Below are positions 35,736 to 44,682 of a stretch of 64,000 nt of DNA, piece by piece. The notes under the pieces are model-generated. The model saw only the letters and a list, made by a program, of their open reading frames with translations, made no database searches and was not told where the DNA came from. How positions within the stretch are numbered: position 1 is the stretch's first letter; each line of letters begins with the position of its first letter. The DNA lies in assembly GCF_900100205.1 (NCBI RefSeq), contig NZ_FNEQ01000006.1, positions 1 to 64,000 of the forward strand. The letters are read 5' to 3'. Both the position numbers and the translations under genes were made by a program. Source of the stretch: Duganella sp. OV510 (GTDB lineage: Bacteria; Pseudomonadota; Gammaproteobacteria; Burkholderiales; Burkholderiaceae_D).

Positions 35736-37310
35736 ATGGATGACATCAAGCTCACCCGCCGCAAGGTAATTACTGCGGGCGGTGTGGCCTTGGTGTTGGC
35801 CGGTTGCGGCGGCGGGGGAGGTGGCGGCAGCGTCACTCCAACGCCGACGCCTGCTCCAACGCCGACACCAACGCCAACGCCGACACCAACGCCGACACCG
35901 ACACCGACACCGACGCCGACTCCAACGCCAACCACCGTCACGTTTGGCGAGGCATCGGTCCACGATCCATCCGTCATCAAGGTGGACGGCACGTTCTACG
36001 TGTTCGGCTCCCACCTGGCGGCGGCCAAATCGACGGACCTGATGAACTGGACCAAGATCGCCGACGGCGTCAACGCGGCAAATCCATTGTTCAACAATGT
36101 GGTGACCGCACTGGCAGACACCTTCGCCTGGGCACAGGTTACCGATACCTGGGCGCCGGACGTGGTCCGCCTTGCCGATGGCAAGTTCTATCACTACTAC
36201 TGCGCCTGCAAAGGCGACTCCCCGCGCTCGGCGCTCGGCCTGGCTGTGGCAGACAAGGTGGAAGGCCCGTACATCAACAAGCAGATCCTGCTGAAGTCCG
36301 GCATGTGGGGCCTGCCAGGCGAAGACGGCGTGACCATCTACGATGCACTGACGATGCCGAACGTGGTCGATCCGAACACCTTCTTCGACCAGAATGGCAA
36401 GCTGTGGATGATCTATGGGTCGTACTCGGGCGGCATCTTCATCCTGGAGATGGACACGGCCACCGGCTTGCAGAAGCCCGGACAGGGCTATGGCAAGCAC
36501 CTGATCGGCGGGAATCACAGCCGCATCGAAGGCGCATACGTGATGTATAGCGCGCAGTCCAAGTTCTACTATATGTTCACCTCTTTTGGTGGGCTGGATG
36601 CGAATGGCGCCTACAACATGCGCGTTGCGCGTTCGCTGAATCCGGATGGTCCGTATCTGGACGCAAAGGGCAACGACATGGCCAACGTCAAGTCGAATCC
36701 CGCGCTGCCGTTGTTTGACGATGCAACCATCGCGCCATTCGGCCAGAAGATCATGGGCAATCACCAGTTCGCGCTGGCGGCGGGTGAGACGGGCGTGCCG
36801 CTTGGCTATGTGTCGCCGGGCCACAACTCGGCTTATTATGAGGCGTCGACCGGGCAGTACTTCCTGATCTTCCATACGCGCTTCCCGAATTCCGGCGAAC
36901 TGCATCAGATCCGCGTGCATGAGATGTTCATCAATGCGGATGGCTGGCCGGTGGTGGCGCCGTTCCGTTACGCACCGCTAAGCAAAAACGCGACGTCGCT
37001 GTCGGCGGAAGTGACGGCGGCCGACGTGGTGGGCACGTACAAGATGATTAACCACGGCAAGGACATTTCGACGACGATCAAGACGTCTTCGAATGTTGTA
37101 CTGGCGGCGGATGGTACGGTGTCGGGCGCGGCCAGCGGAACGTGGAAGCATGATGGCAGCAACAGGATCACCCTGACGCTGGGCACGGCCGGGACTTTCG
37201 CTGGCGTGTTGTCGCGTCAGTGGAACACCAATGCCAGCGCGTTTGTGGTGACGTGGACGGCGCAGTCGGTGGATGGTGTGTCCATCTGGGGCGCGCGTAC
37301 TGGTAATTAA
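35736..37310 (+). CDS. GH43 endo-alpha-1,5-L-arabinanase lipoprotein with Pro-Thr linker
   Basis: 524 residues. The N-terminus combines a twin-arginine-like stretch (LTRRKVITAGG) with a lipobox VLAGC (Cys24), so a Tat-exported lipoprotein is likely. A Gly run and about 16 Pro-Thr dipeptides (residues 34-66) form an extended tether. The GH43 propeller starts at ASVHDPSVIK (base Asp77), with VVDPNTFFDQNGKLWMIYGS and RIEGAYVMYS providing the other carboxylates, and GHNSAYYEASTGQYFLIFHT at the propeller end. The last about 100 residues match the C-terminal domain of extracellular endo-arabinanases. The expected reaction is internal cleavage of linear alpha-1,5-arabinan at the cell surface or periplasmic face. 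Confidence 0.9.
   Translation: MDDIKLTRRKVITAGGVALVLAGCGGGGGGGSVTPTPTPAPTPTPTPTPTPTPTPTPTPTPTPTPTTVTFGEASVHDPSVIKVDGTFYVFGSHLAAAKSTDLMNWTKIADGVNAANPLFNNVVTALADTFAWAQVTDTWAPDVVRLADGKFYHYYCACKGDSPRSALGLAVADKVEGPYINKQILLKSGMWGLPGEDGVTIYDALTMPNVVDPNTFFDQNGKLWMIYGSYSGGIFILEMDTATGLQKPGQGYGKHLIGGNHSRIEGAYVMYSAQSKFYYMFTSFGGLDANGAYNMRVARSLNPDGPYLDAKGNDMANVKSNPALPLFDDATIAPFGQKIMGNHQFALAAGETGVPLGYVSPGHNSAYYEASTGQYFLIFHTRFPNSGELHQIRVHEMFINADGWPVVAPFRYAPLSKNATSLSAEVTAADVVGTYKMINHGKDISTTIKTSSNVVLAADGTVSGAASGTWKHDGSNRITLTLGTAGTFAGVLSRQWNTNASAFVVTWTAQSVDGVSIWGARTGN
35835..35933 (+). repeat. Pro-Thr-encoding hexanucleotide repeat
   Basis: Within the GH43 lipoprotein gene, ACGCCG/ACACCA-type hexamers (CC-A/G-AC-A/G variants) repeat about 16 times and encode the (PT)n linker. 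One unit is interrupted by Ala. The near-identity of units makes in-frame expansion or contraction by slippage likely, which would alter tether length without affecting the reading frame. Confidence 0.85.
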
Positions 37311-37322
37311 GAGAGGCGAGAT

Positions 37323-38336
37323 ATGAAGTATGTTTTATCGATGGTGGCGTTCGCGCTGGCGGCAGCGGGCAGCACGGCCAAGGAAGTGAGCGTGCATGAT
37401 CCGGTGATGGCGAAAGAGGGCGATACCTACTACGTGTTCAGCACGGGGCCGGGTATCACTTTCTACAGCTCGAAGGATATGAAGAACTGGACGCCGGAGG
37501 GCCGCGTTTTCAAGGGCCAGCCGGTGTGGGCGAAGAAGGCTGCGCCAACGTTCGACGATCATATCTGGGCGCCCGATGTTCAGTTCCATAACGGGAAATA
37601 TTATCTGTACTATTCCGTTTCGGGCTTTGGCAAGAACACGTCCGGTATCGGCGTCACCGTCAATAAAACGCTGAATCCTCGTTCGTCTGATTACAAGTGG
37701 GAAGATCAAGGGATGGTACTCCAGTCGGTGCCTAACCGCGACGACTGGAACGCCATCGATCCAAATGTGATTCAGGATGAGAAGGGCGATGCATGGATGT
37801 CGTTCGGCTCCTTCTGGAGCGGGCTGAAAATCGTCAAGCTGAATAAGGAGTGGACTGGCCTGGCCGAGCCGCAGGAATGGCATGCGATCGCCAGCCGCAC
37901 CAATGGTGCTTCCGGTTCGGGCGAGAAGGCTGGCGCTGGCGAGATCGAGGCGCCGTACATCTTCAAGAAGGGCGATTACTATTATCAGTTCGTGTCATTC
38001 GGCTTGTGCTGCAAGAAGGCGGACAGCACTTATCACGTAATGGTGGGACGCTCGAAATCGGTCACTGGTCCGTATGTGGATAAGAACGGCGTCGACATGA
38101 TGAAGGGCGGCGGCACGCTGGTGATTGCCGGCGACAAGGACTGGAAGGGCCTCGGCCACAACAGCGCCTACACCTTCGACGGCAAGGAATACCTGGTGCT
38201 GCACGCCTATGAGACGGCGGATAACTACCTGCAGAAGTTGAAGATCATGCCGATGCAGTTTGACGCCGCTGGCTGGCCAGCTGTTGACAAGGCTGATCTC
38301 AACAAATATCGCAGCGTCCAGCTGCCTGCAAAATAA
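37323..38336 (+). CDS. GH43 arabinan endo-1,5-alpha-L-arabinosidase, exported
   Basis: 337 residues with a signal peptide (VLSMVAFALAAAGSTAK). It is a single GH43 domain resembling the Cellvibrio Arb43A type: base Asp26 in VSVHDPVMAKEGDTYYVFSTG, DHIWAPDVQFHNGKYYLYYSV, NAIDPNVIQDEKGDAWMSFGSFW (second Asp) and GEIEAPYIFKKGDYYYQF (general acid Glu). FGLCCKKADSTYHVMVGRS is diagnostic for arabinanases. It should cut alpha-1,5-arabinan into short oligosaccharides, complementary to the lipoprotein arabinanase upstream. Its stop overlaps the GH127 start (TAATG). Confidence 0.92.
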   Translation: MKYVLSMVAFALAAAGSTAKEVSVHDPVMAKEGDTYYVFSTGPGITFYSSKDMKNWTPEGRVFKGQPVWAKKAAPTFDDHIWAPDVQFHNGKYYLYYSVSGFGKNTSGIGVTVNKTLNPRSSDYKWEDQGMVLQSVPNRDDWNAIDPNVIQDEKGDAWMSFGSFWSGLKIVKLNKEWTGLAEPQEWHAIASRTNGASGSGEKAGAGEIEAPYIFKKGDYYYQFVSFGLCCKKADSTYHVMVGRSKSVTGPYVDKNGVDMMKGGGTLVIAGDKDWKGLGHNSAYTFDGKEYLVLHAYETADNYLQKLKIMPMQFDAAGWPAVDKADLNKYRSVQLPAK

Positions 38337-40804
38337 TGGCTGCCTCGCGCACGGATATCGGCCCAGCGCAGGCTGCGGAATCGCTTTCTCCTCGGCGTCC
38401 GGTGCGTCGGCGGGTGCTGAAGCTGGCCGCTGGCACGGCTGCCACGGTCGCGTCTCACGGCGCGTTTGCTGCCTCGGGCACGGCTATCGCTACGCCGGAT
38501 GCGCTGAAGGACGGCCCGGTGGCACTGTTCCCGCTGAGCGCCGTGCGGCTCGGACCGAGTCCTTTCCTGGATGCCCAACGGACCGACCTGCGCTACATCC
38601 TCTCGCTGGATGCGGACCGCCTGCTGGCGCCATTCCTGCGCGAAGCCGGCTTGCCGCTCAAGCAGCCCACTTACGGCAACTGGGAATCCACTGGCCTCGA
38701 TGGCCACATGGGCGGCCACTACCTGTCCGCGCTGGCGCTGATGTACGCATCTACTGGCGACAAGGAAATCCACCAACGCCTGAACTACGCCGTCGCCGAA
38801 CTTAAACGCTGTCAGCAAGCCAACGGCAACGGCTACATCGGCGGCATCCCCGGCGGCGCAACCGTATGGCAGGATATCGCCAACGGCAAACTTCAGGCGG
38901 ACAACTTCTCCGTCAACGGCAAATGGGTCCCGTGGTACAACCTCCACAAAACCTACGCCGGCCTGCGTGACGCGTACGTCTACGCCGGCAACGAAGACGC
39001 CCGCGCCATGCTGATCGCCCTCTGCGAATGGACCATCCGCCTCACCGCGCACCTGAACGACGAACAAATGCAATCCATGCTGCGCGCAGAACACGGCGGC
39101 ATGAACGAAGTCCTGGCCGACGTCGCGCAGATGACCGGCCAGCAGAAATACATGAACCTGGCCATCCGTTTTTCACATCAGGCTATCCTGCAACCGCTGG
39201 AACAAGGCAAGGACCAGCTAACCGGCCTGCACGCCAACACGCAGATCCCGAAAGTCATCGGCTTCAAGCGCATTGGCGACATCACCAGCCGCAAGGACTG
39301 GCAAAAGGCCGCCGCCTTTTTCTGGCAGACCGTTCACGATCACCGCACTGTCGCCATCGGAGGCAACAGCGTCAAAGAGCACTTCCACGACGATAAGGAC
39401 TTCTCGTCCATGATTGACGAAGTGGAAGGCCCCGAGACCTGCAACACCTACAATATGCTCAAGTTGACCGAGCTGCTGTTCCAGGGCGACGCCAAGGGAA
39501 GCTATGCCGACTATTACGAGCGCGCGCTGTACAACCATATCCTGTCGTCGCAGCACCCGGACAGCGGAGGCTTCGTCTACTTCACGCCGATGCGGCCGAA
39601 TCACTACCGCGTCTACTCGCAGCCGCAGAAGGCCATGTGGTGCTGCGTTGGCTCCGGTATCGAAAGCCACGCCAAGTACGGAGAATTCATCTACGCACAT
39701 CGAGGCGATAACCTGTACGTCAACCTGTTCATCCCGTCAACGCTGGACTGGCGCGAACAGGGCGTGCAAATCCGCCAGGCCAACCGCTTCCCGGATGAAG
39801 AAAAGAGCACCATCACAGTCAAGGGCAACAAGACCTTCACGCTGAAGATCCGCTACCCGGAGTGGGTGGAGCAGGGCGCATTGCGTATCGCCGTCAACGG
39901 CAAGCCAGTAGCGGCGGCCATCGGTGCCGACCGCTATGTCAACGTGCGCCGTGCATGGCGCGATGGCGACAAGGTCGAGATCCACCTGCCGATGAAAACG
40001 CGCATTGAGCAGATGCCCGACAAATCTGATTATTACGCCGTGCTGCATGGCCCTGTGGTGCTGGCGGCAAAAAGCGATCCTTTCCCTGGCGAGCAGCTCA
40101 ACTACCTCGCCGATGACAGCCGCATGGGCCACATCGCCAGCGGTCCGGTGGTGCCTCTGGAGCAGGCGCCGGTGCTGGTCAGCGACAGCACGGCGTTTGC
40201 CGGCCGTTTCCGTGCCGTGCCAGGCCGTCCACTGACCTTCACCGCGCCGGGACTGGTGCAAGCCGCAACCACCGGCCCGACAACCTTCGTGCCATTCTTC
40301 CGCGTGCACGACGCCCGCTACGTCGTCTACTGGCCTTACTCGACGCCGCGTGAGCTGGCCAAACGCCGCGCGCAAGCAGCTGCGGACGAGAAAGAGCGCC
40401 TGGCGCTGGACGCCCAGACCATCGACCAGGTGGCGCCCGGTGAGCAGCAGCCTGAATCCGATCACTTCTTCAATGCCGAAGGCGCGGACGCTGGCATCAA
40501 CAAAGGCAAGCACTGGCGCCATGCAACCGGCTGGTTCAGCTACGACCTCACCGACAAAAAAGGAGAGGCGCGCGTGCTGCGGTTGACATATTCAAAACTC
40601 GACGCCGGCCGCCGCTTCGATATCTTAATCAACGACCAACTGCTGGCCGAAGTGCGTCTGGACGCCAGCGCGCCGCACGAACTGTACACACGTGATTACC
40701 CAATTCCGCCCGGCGTAGCAGGGGCTGGCAAGCTGATAGTCAAGTTCGTCGCACGCGAGGGTTCGCTCGCCGGCGGCCTGTATGGACTACGCCTGCTGCG
40801 CTGA
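38336..40804 (+). CDS. GH127 beta-L-arabinofuranosidase, Tat-exported
   Basis: 822 residues. The N-terminus has RRRVLKLAAGTAATVASHGAFAA, a plausible Tat signal. The catalytic (alpha/alpha)6 barrel holds the GH127 zinc-thiolate site: Glu367 and Cys369 (GPETCNTYNM) and Cys436-Cys437 (AMWCCVGSGIESH), matching the Glu/three-Cys cluster of Bifidobacterium HypBA1, where one Cys is the nucleophile. After the beta-sandwich, about 130 extra residues (from PESDHFF) resemble a DUF6805-type beta domain. It releases beta-L-arabinofuranose, as found on hydroxyproline-rich glycoproteins or RG-II-like chains. Related families also act on other substrates, so specificity is inferred. Confidence 0.9.
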   Translation: MAASRTDIGPAQAAESLSPRRPVRRRVLKLAAGTAATVASHGAFAASGTAIATPDALKDGPVALFPLSAVRLGPSPFLDAQRTDLRYILSLDADRLLAPFLREAGLPLKQPTYGNWESTGLDGHMGGHYLSALALMYASTGDKEIHQRLNYAVAELKRCQQANGNGYIGGIPGGATVWQDIANGKLQADNFSVNGKWVPWYNLHKTYAGLRDAYVYAGNEDARAMLIALCEWTIRLTAHLNDEQMQSMLRAEHGGMNEVLADVAQMTGQQKYMNLAIRFSHQAILQPLEQGKDQLTGLHANTQIPKVIGFKRIGDITSRKDWQKAAAFFWQTVHDHRTVAIGGNSVKEHFHDDKDFSSMIDEVEGPETCNTYNMLKLTELLFQGDAKGSYADYYERALYNHILSSQHPDSGGFVYFTPMRPNHYRVYSQPQKAMWCCVGSGIESHAKYGEFIYAHRGDNLYVNLFIPSTLDWREQGVQIRQANRFPDEEKSTITVKGNKTFTLKIRYPEWVEQGALRIAVNGKPVAAAIGADRYVNVRRAWRDGDKVEIHLPMKTRIEQMPDKSDYYAVLHGPVVLAAKSDPFPGEQLNYLADDSRMGHIASGPVVPLEQAPVLVSDSTAFAGRFRAVPGRPLTFTAPGLVQAATTGPTTFVPFFRVHDARYVVYWPYSTPRELAKRRAQAAADEKERLALDAQTIDQVAPGEQQPESDHFFNAEGADAGINKGKHWRHATGWFSYDLTDKKGEARVLRLTYSKLDAGRRFDILINDQLLAEVRLDASAPHELYTRDYPIPPGVAGAGKLIVKFVAREGSLAGGLYGLRLLR

Positions 40805-40816
40805 CATACCAAAAAA

Positions 40817-40840
40817 GATATTGCAGAGTGTGAAAATATC
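40817..40840. promoter_or_regulatory. GATATT-N12-AATATC operator candidate before the ABC transporter operon
   Basis: The inverted repeat GATATT / AATATC with a 12-base spacer lies 75 to 98 bases upstream of the binding-protein gene. A further GATA follows shortly after (40846). The same arrangement with an 11-base spacer occurs before lysR at 46670-46692. This layout suits a LysR-type recognition site. Confidence 0.45.
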
Positions 40841-40914
40841 ATTGGATAGATATTTATGTTTCTCATAGTATTGATCCAAATAACACTATAAAAAAAACTT
40901 ACAGGAGACTTGCC

Positions 40915-41880
40915 ATGACATGCAATCGCAGAACCGTACTGTCCACCGCGCTGGCCGCCGCCATCACCCTCAGCGCACCAGGCGCTTTTGCCGCCAAACC
41001 GCTGGTAATCGGCTTCTCCCAGGTCGGCGCTGAAAGTGAATGGCGCACCGCGAATACCGTATCGATCAAGGACGCGGCGAAGAAAGAGGGCATCACCCTG
41101 AAATTCGCCGACGCCCAGCAGAAGCAGGAAAACCAGGTCAAGGCCATCCGCTCCTTCATCGCCCAGCGCGTCGACGTGATCGCGTTCTCGCCGGTGGTGG
41201 AGTCGGGCTGGGATACCGTGCTGCGCGAAGCGAAACGCGCCAACATTCCGGTGATCCTGACCGACCGCGCGGTCAATGTCAGCGATCCTTCGCTGTACGT
41301 CAGCTTCCTCGGCTCGGACTTCGTTGAAGAGGGCCGCCGCGCCGGCCGCTGGCTGGTGGAGCGTCAAAAGAAAACGCCTGATGCCGTTTTGAATATCGTT
41401 GAGCTGCAAGGCACCGTGGGGTCAGCACCTGCGCTGGACCGCAAAAAAGGCTTTGAGGAGATCATCGCCGGCAATCCGAAGCTGAAGGTACTGCGCTCGC
41501 AGACCGGCGATTTCACCCGTGCCAAGGGCAAGGAAGTCATGGAAGCCTTCCTGAAAGCCGAAGGCAAGAAGATCAATGTGCTGTACGCGCACAATGACGA
41601 CATGGCCATCGGCGCCATTCAGGCGATCGAGGAAGCCGGCCTGAAACCGGGCAAGGATATCCTGGTGATTTCGATCGACGGCGTCAAAGGCGCTTTCGAG
41701 GCGATGATCGCCGGTAAGCTGAACGTGACCGTCGAGTGCAATCCGCTGCTTGGCCCTCAGTTGATGCAGATCGCCAAGGACGTCGTGGCCAAGAAGCCTG
41801 TACCTAAGCGCGTTGTGACGCAGGAAGGCGTATTCCCGGCCGAAGTCGCGGCCAAGGAATTCCCGAACCGTAAATACTGA
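40915..41880 (+). CDS. ytfQ: periplasmic sugar-binding protein, YtfQ/AraU type
   Basis: 321 residues with a signal peptide (ALAAAITLSAPGAFA/AK). It is a ribose/galactose-binding-protein-type periplasmic fold: LVIGFSQVGAESEWRTANTVS, VDVIAFSPVVESGWDTVLREAKRANIPVILTDR, and NVLYAHNDDMAIGAIQAIEEAGLKPGKDILVISIDG. These match YtfQ, whose E. coli form binds galactofuranose, and the Shewanella arabinose-binding AraU branch. In this locus L-arabinofuranose/arabinose is the likely ligand. ACAGGAG precedes the start. It heads the four-gene ABC operon and is probably controlled by the GATATT-type site upstream. Confidence 0.9.
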   Translation: MTCNRRTVLSTALAAAITLSAPGAFAAKPLVIGFSQVGAESEWRTANTVSIKDAAKKEGITLKFADAQQKQENQVKAIRSFIAQRVDVIAFSPVVESGWDTVLREAKRANIPVILTDRAVNVSDPSLYVSFLGSDFVEEGRRAGRWLVERQKKTPDAVLNIVELQGTVGSAPALDRKKGFEEIIAGNPKLKVLRSQTGDFTRAKGKEVMEAFLKAEGKKINVLYAHNDDMAIGAIQAIEEAGLKPGKDILVISIDGVKGAFEAMIAGKLNVTVECNPLLGPQLMQIAKDVVAKKPVPKRVVTQEGVFPAEVAAKEFPNRKY

Positions 41881-41885
41881 TACCG

Positions 41886-43538
41886 ATGACGATGAATTCT
41901 TCCGCACCCGCGACCCCGGTGCTGGAGCTGCGCGGCATCAGCAAAGCCTTCACCGGTGTGCAGGCTTTGAATGGCGTGTCGCTCAATCTCTATCCGGGTG
42001 AAGTCCATACGCTGATGGGCCAGAATGGCGCCGGCAAGTCGACCTTGATTAAAGTGCTGACTGGCGTTTATACGCCGGAGCATGGAGAGATCCTGTTGGC
42101 GGGGCAGTCGATTCAGCCGCAGTCCACGCTGGATGCGCAGAACCATGGTATCAGCACTGTTTATCAGGAGGTGAATCTCTGCCCGAATTTGTCGGTGGCG
42201 GAGAATATCTTCATGGGCCGTTATCCGCGCAAGTTTGGCCGTATCGACTGGGCTGGCATGGAGAAGCAGGCGGCGGAGCTGCTGGAGCGGATGCAGATTC
42301 GTATCGATGTAACGCTGCCGTTGGCGCAGTACCCGCTGGCGATCCAGCAGATGGTGGCGATTTCGCGGTCGCTGCTGGTGTCGGCCAAGGTGCTGATTCT
42401 GGATGAGCCGACTTCGTCGCTGGATGAGAAGGAAGTGGATCTGCTGTTCAGCGTTTTGCGTGGCCTGCGCGAGCAGGGCATGGCGATTCTGTTTGTGACG
42501 CACTTCCTGGACCAGACATATGCGATTTCGGATCGCATCACGGTAATGCGAAACGGTGAGCGGGAAGGCGAGTACCTGGCCGCAGATTTGTCGCGCGTTG
42601 AGCTGGTGAACAAGATGATTGGTGCAGTCGCTGCCGCGAGCAGTGCGCCGGCCCGCGTAGCTATGCAGGCCGATGGGGCGGGCGCGCAGCGCGTGGCGGT
42701 AGGAAAAACCGCAAGCGATGCGCGGGACGTAAGCGCGACTGCTGCGGGTGCAGCGGGTGCCGAGGCTGCGGGTGAGGGCGGCGGGGCGGGACAATCGCGC
42801 TTCCAGTCCTTCCTGCGCGCCGTGGGCCTGGGCCGCAAGGGGGCGTTGCTACCGATGGATCTGGAGATCCGCAAGGGCGAGTTGCTGGGCCTTGCCGGCC
42901 TGTTGGGTTCTGGCCGCACCGAGGCGGCACGTCTGCTGTTCGGCGCGGACAAGGCGGACACCGGCTCAATCACCATTGACGGCAAGGAGCGCAACTTCGC
43001 TTCGCCGCGCGACGCCATCGCCGCAGGCATCGGCTTCTGCTCCGAAGACCGCAAGCACGAAGGTGCGATCCTCGACCTGTCGGTGCGCGAGAACCTGATC
43101 CTGGCACTGCAAGCCCGCATGGGCATCATGCGTGCCATTCCGCTGAAACGCCAGCAGCAACTGGCGGAAGAATACGTGAAAGCGCTCGGCATCAAGACTG
43201 CCAGCATCGAGACGCCTATCGGCTCGCTCTCCGGCGGCAACCAGCAGAAGGTACTGCTGGCACGCTGGCTGGTGACCGATCCAAAACTGCTGATCCTGGA
43301 CGAACCTACTCGCGGCATCGACGTGCGCGCCAAGCAGGAAATCATGGACTACGTCGCCGCGCTGTGCAAGAAAGGCATGTCCATCCTGTTCATCTCGTCC
43401 GAACTGCCGGAAGTGCTGCGCGTCAGCGACCGCATCGTTGTCATGCGCGACCGTAAGCAGGGCGGCGAATACCCGCGCGGCGCGTTGGACGAAACCTCCG
43501 TGCTGCACGTGATCGCGGCAGGAGACCAGCATGCATAA
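41886..43538 (+). CDS. ytfR: sugar ABC transporter double ATPase, YtfR/AraV type
   Basis: 550 residues with two fused nucleotide-binding domains. NBD1 has Walker A GQNGAGKST and Walker B VLILDEPTSSLD but a degenerate signature (YPLAIQQMVAIS). NBD2 has GLLGSGRTEA in place of Walker A, as usual for this family, and a canonical LSGGNQQK with LLILDEPTRGID. Between them, residues about 245-315 are an unusual Ala/Gly-rich low-complexity linker, making the protein about 50 residues longer than typical YtfR. It energises uptake at the inner membrane. It starts six bases after ytfQ and overlaps the permease gene by 8 bases. Confidence 0.92.
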   Translation: MTMNSSAPATPVLELRGISKAFTGVQALNGVSLNLYPGEVHTLMGQNGAGKSTLIKVLTGVYTPEHGEILLAGQSIQPQSTLDAQNHGISTVYQEVNLCPNLSVAENIFMGRYPRKFGRIDWAGMEKQAAELLERMQIRIDVTLPLAQYPLAIQQMVAISRSLLVSAKVLILDEPTSSLDEKEVDLLFSVLRGLREQGMAILFVTHFLDQTYAISDRITVMRNGEREGEYLAADLSRVELVNKMIGAVAAASSAPARVAMQADGAGAQRVAVGKTASDARDVSATAAGAAGAEAAGEGGGAGQSRFQSFLRAVGLGRKGALLPMDLEIRKGELLGLAGLLGSGRTEAARLLFGADKADTGSITIDGKERNFASPRDAIAAGIGFCSEDRKHEGAILDLSVRENLILALQARMGIMRAIPLKRQQQLAEEYVKALGIKTASIETPIGSLSGGNQQKVLLARWLVTDPKLLILDEPTRGIDVRAKQEIMDYVAALCKKGMSILFISSELPEVLRVSDRIVVMRDRKQGGEYPRGALDETSVLHVIAAGDQHA

Positions 43539-44682
43539 CTCGCCAGGCGATGCCAGCGACGCGCGCCCGCCGTCGCCCGCCGCCCTGGCTTCAGCTGTCG
43601 CTGGGCGCGCGCGCGTGCCTCCCGCCGCATCAACCCAATCGAATCTGCCTATGTTTGTGCAACATCCATTATTCCGGCCACTGGCCGCGCTGGCGATCCT
43701 GCTGCTGATTGACTTCATCATGATTCCCGGCTTCTTCCACCTGGAGATCAAGGATGGCCACCTGTACGGCAGCCTGATCGACATCGCCAACCGCGCCGCG
43801 CCGCTGATCCTGGCAGCCATCGGCATGACGCTGGTGATCGCCACACGCGGCATCGACATCTCGGTCGGCGCCACCGTCGCCATCAGCGGCACCGTCGCCG
43901 CGATGCTCATCGGCGGCACCATGGTCATGAATAACGGCACGCCCGAATACGTCGCCAATACGCCGATGTGGATCGCACTTGCCGTCGCCATGGGCGCGGC
44001 ACTGCTGTGTGGCGCATGGAACGGCGCACTGGTCGCCGGCCTGGGCCTGCAACCGATCGTCGCTACGCTGATCCTGATGGTGGCGGGACGCGGCCTGGCG
44101 CAGCTGTTCACCGATGGCCAGATCATCACCGTCTACTACCAGCCGTTCTTCTTCATCGGCAGCGGCTATCTGCTTGGCCTGCCGTTCTCGCTGTACATCG
44201 TGGCGGCCGTGTTCATCGTCACGGCGCTGCTGTTGCGTAAAACGGCGCTCGGCCTGTTCATCCAGTCGGTCGGCATCAACCCGGTGGCGGCGCGCCTGGC
44301 CGGCCTGAAGACTGCAGTGCTGATCTTCTTCGTGTACGTGTTCTGCAGCGCCTGTGCCGGCGTGGCGGGATTAATGATCACCTCCAACATCAAGAGCGCG
44401 GACGCCAACAACGCCGGCCTGCTGCTGGAACTGGATGCCATCCTGGCCGTGACGCTGGGCGGCACCTCGCTGGCCGGCGGCAAATTCAGCCTGGCCGGCA
44501 GCGTGATCGGCGCGCTGATTATCCAGACACTGACCTACACCATCTACTCCCTCGGCCTGCCGCCGGAAATCAATATGGTGGTCAAATCGATCGTGGTGTT
44601 TGTCATCTGCGTCTCGCAGTCGGCTGAGTTCAAGAATATGTGGCGCCGTGCTTTCCCTGCGGCCCGCGGAGGTAAAGCATAA
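43531..44682 (+). CDS. ytfT: sugar ABC transporter permease, YtfT/AraW type
   Basis: 383 residues. A GGAG six bases before the ATG at 43531 supports a start that gives a Pro/Ala/Ser-rich 40-residue cytoplasmic extension before the first helix (LFRPLAALAILLLIDFIMI); YtfT proteins usually lack this. An internal ATG at 43651 has no visible ribosome-binding site. Conserved permease features include ITLVIATRGIDISVGATVAISG-like residues near 130, NGALVAGLGLQPIVATLILM and the LGGTSLAGGKFSLAGSVIGALIIQTL EAA-like loop. It works with YjfF as a heterodimer. TAATG coupling to the next gene. Confidence 0.9.
   Translation: MHNSPGDASDARPPSPAALASAVAGRARVPPAASTQSNLPMFVQHPLFRPLAALAILLLIDFIMIPGFFHLEIKDGHLYGSLIDIANRAAPLILAAIGMTLVIATRGIDISVGATVAISGTVAAMLIGGTMVMNNGTPEYVANTPMWIALAVAMGAALLCGAWNGALVAGLGLQPIVATLILMVAGRGLAQLFTDGQIITVYYQPFFFIGSGYLLGLPFSLYIVAAVFIVTALLLRKTALGLFIQSVGINPVAARLAGLKTAVLIFFVYVFCSACAGVAGLMITSNIKSADANNAGLLLELDAILAVTLGGTSLAGGKFSLAGSVIGALIIQTLTYTIYSLGLPPEINMVVKSIVVFVICVSQSAEFKNMWRRAFPAARGGKA

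Noticed and set aside
35835..35933. Possible CRISPR-like or minisatellite array
   Set aside because: The units are contiguous hexamers in frame, without spacers, and encode a Pro-Thr linker.
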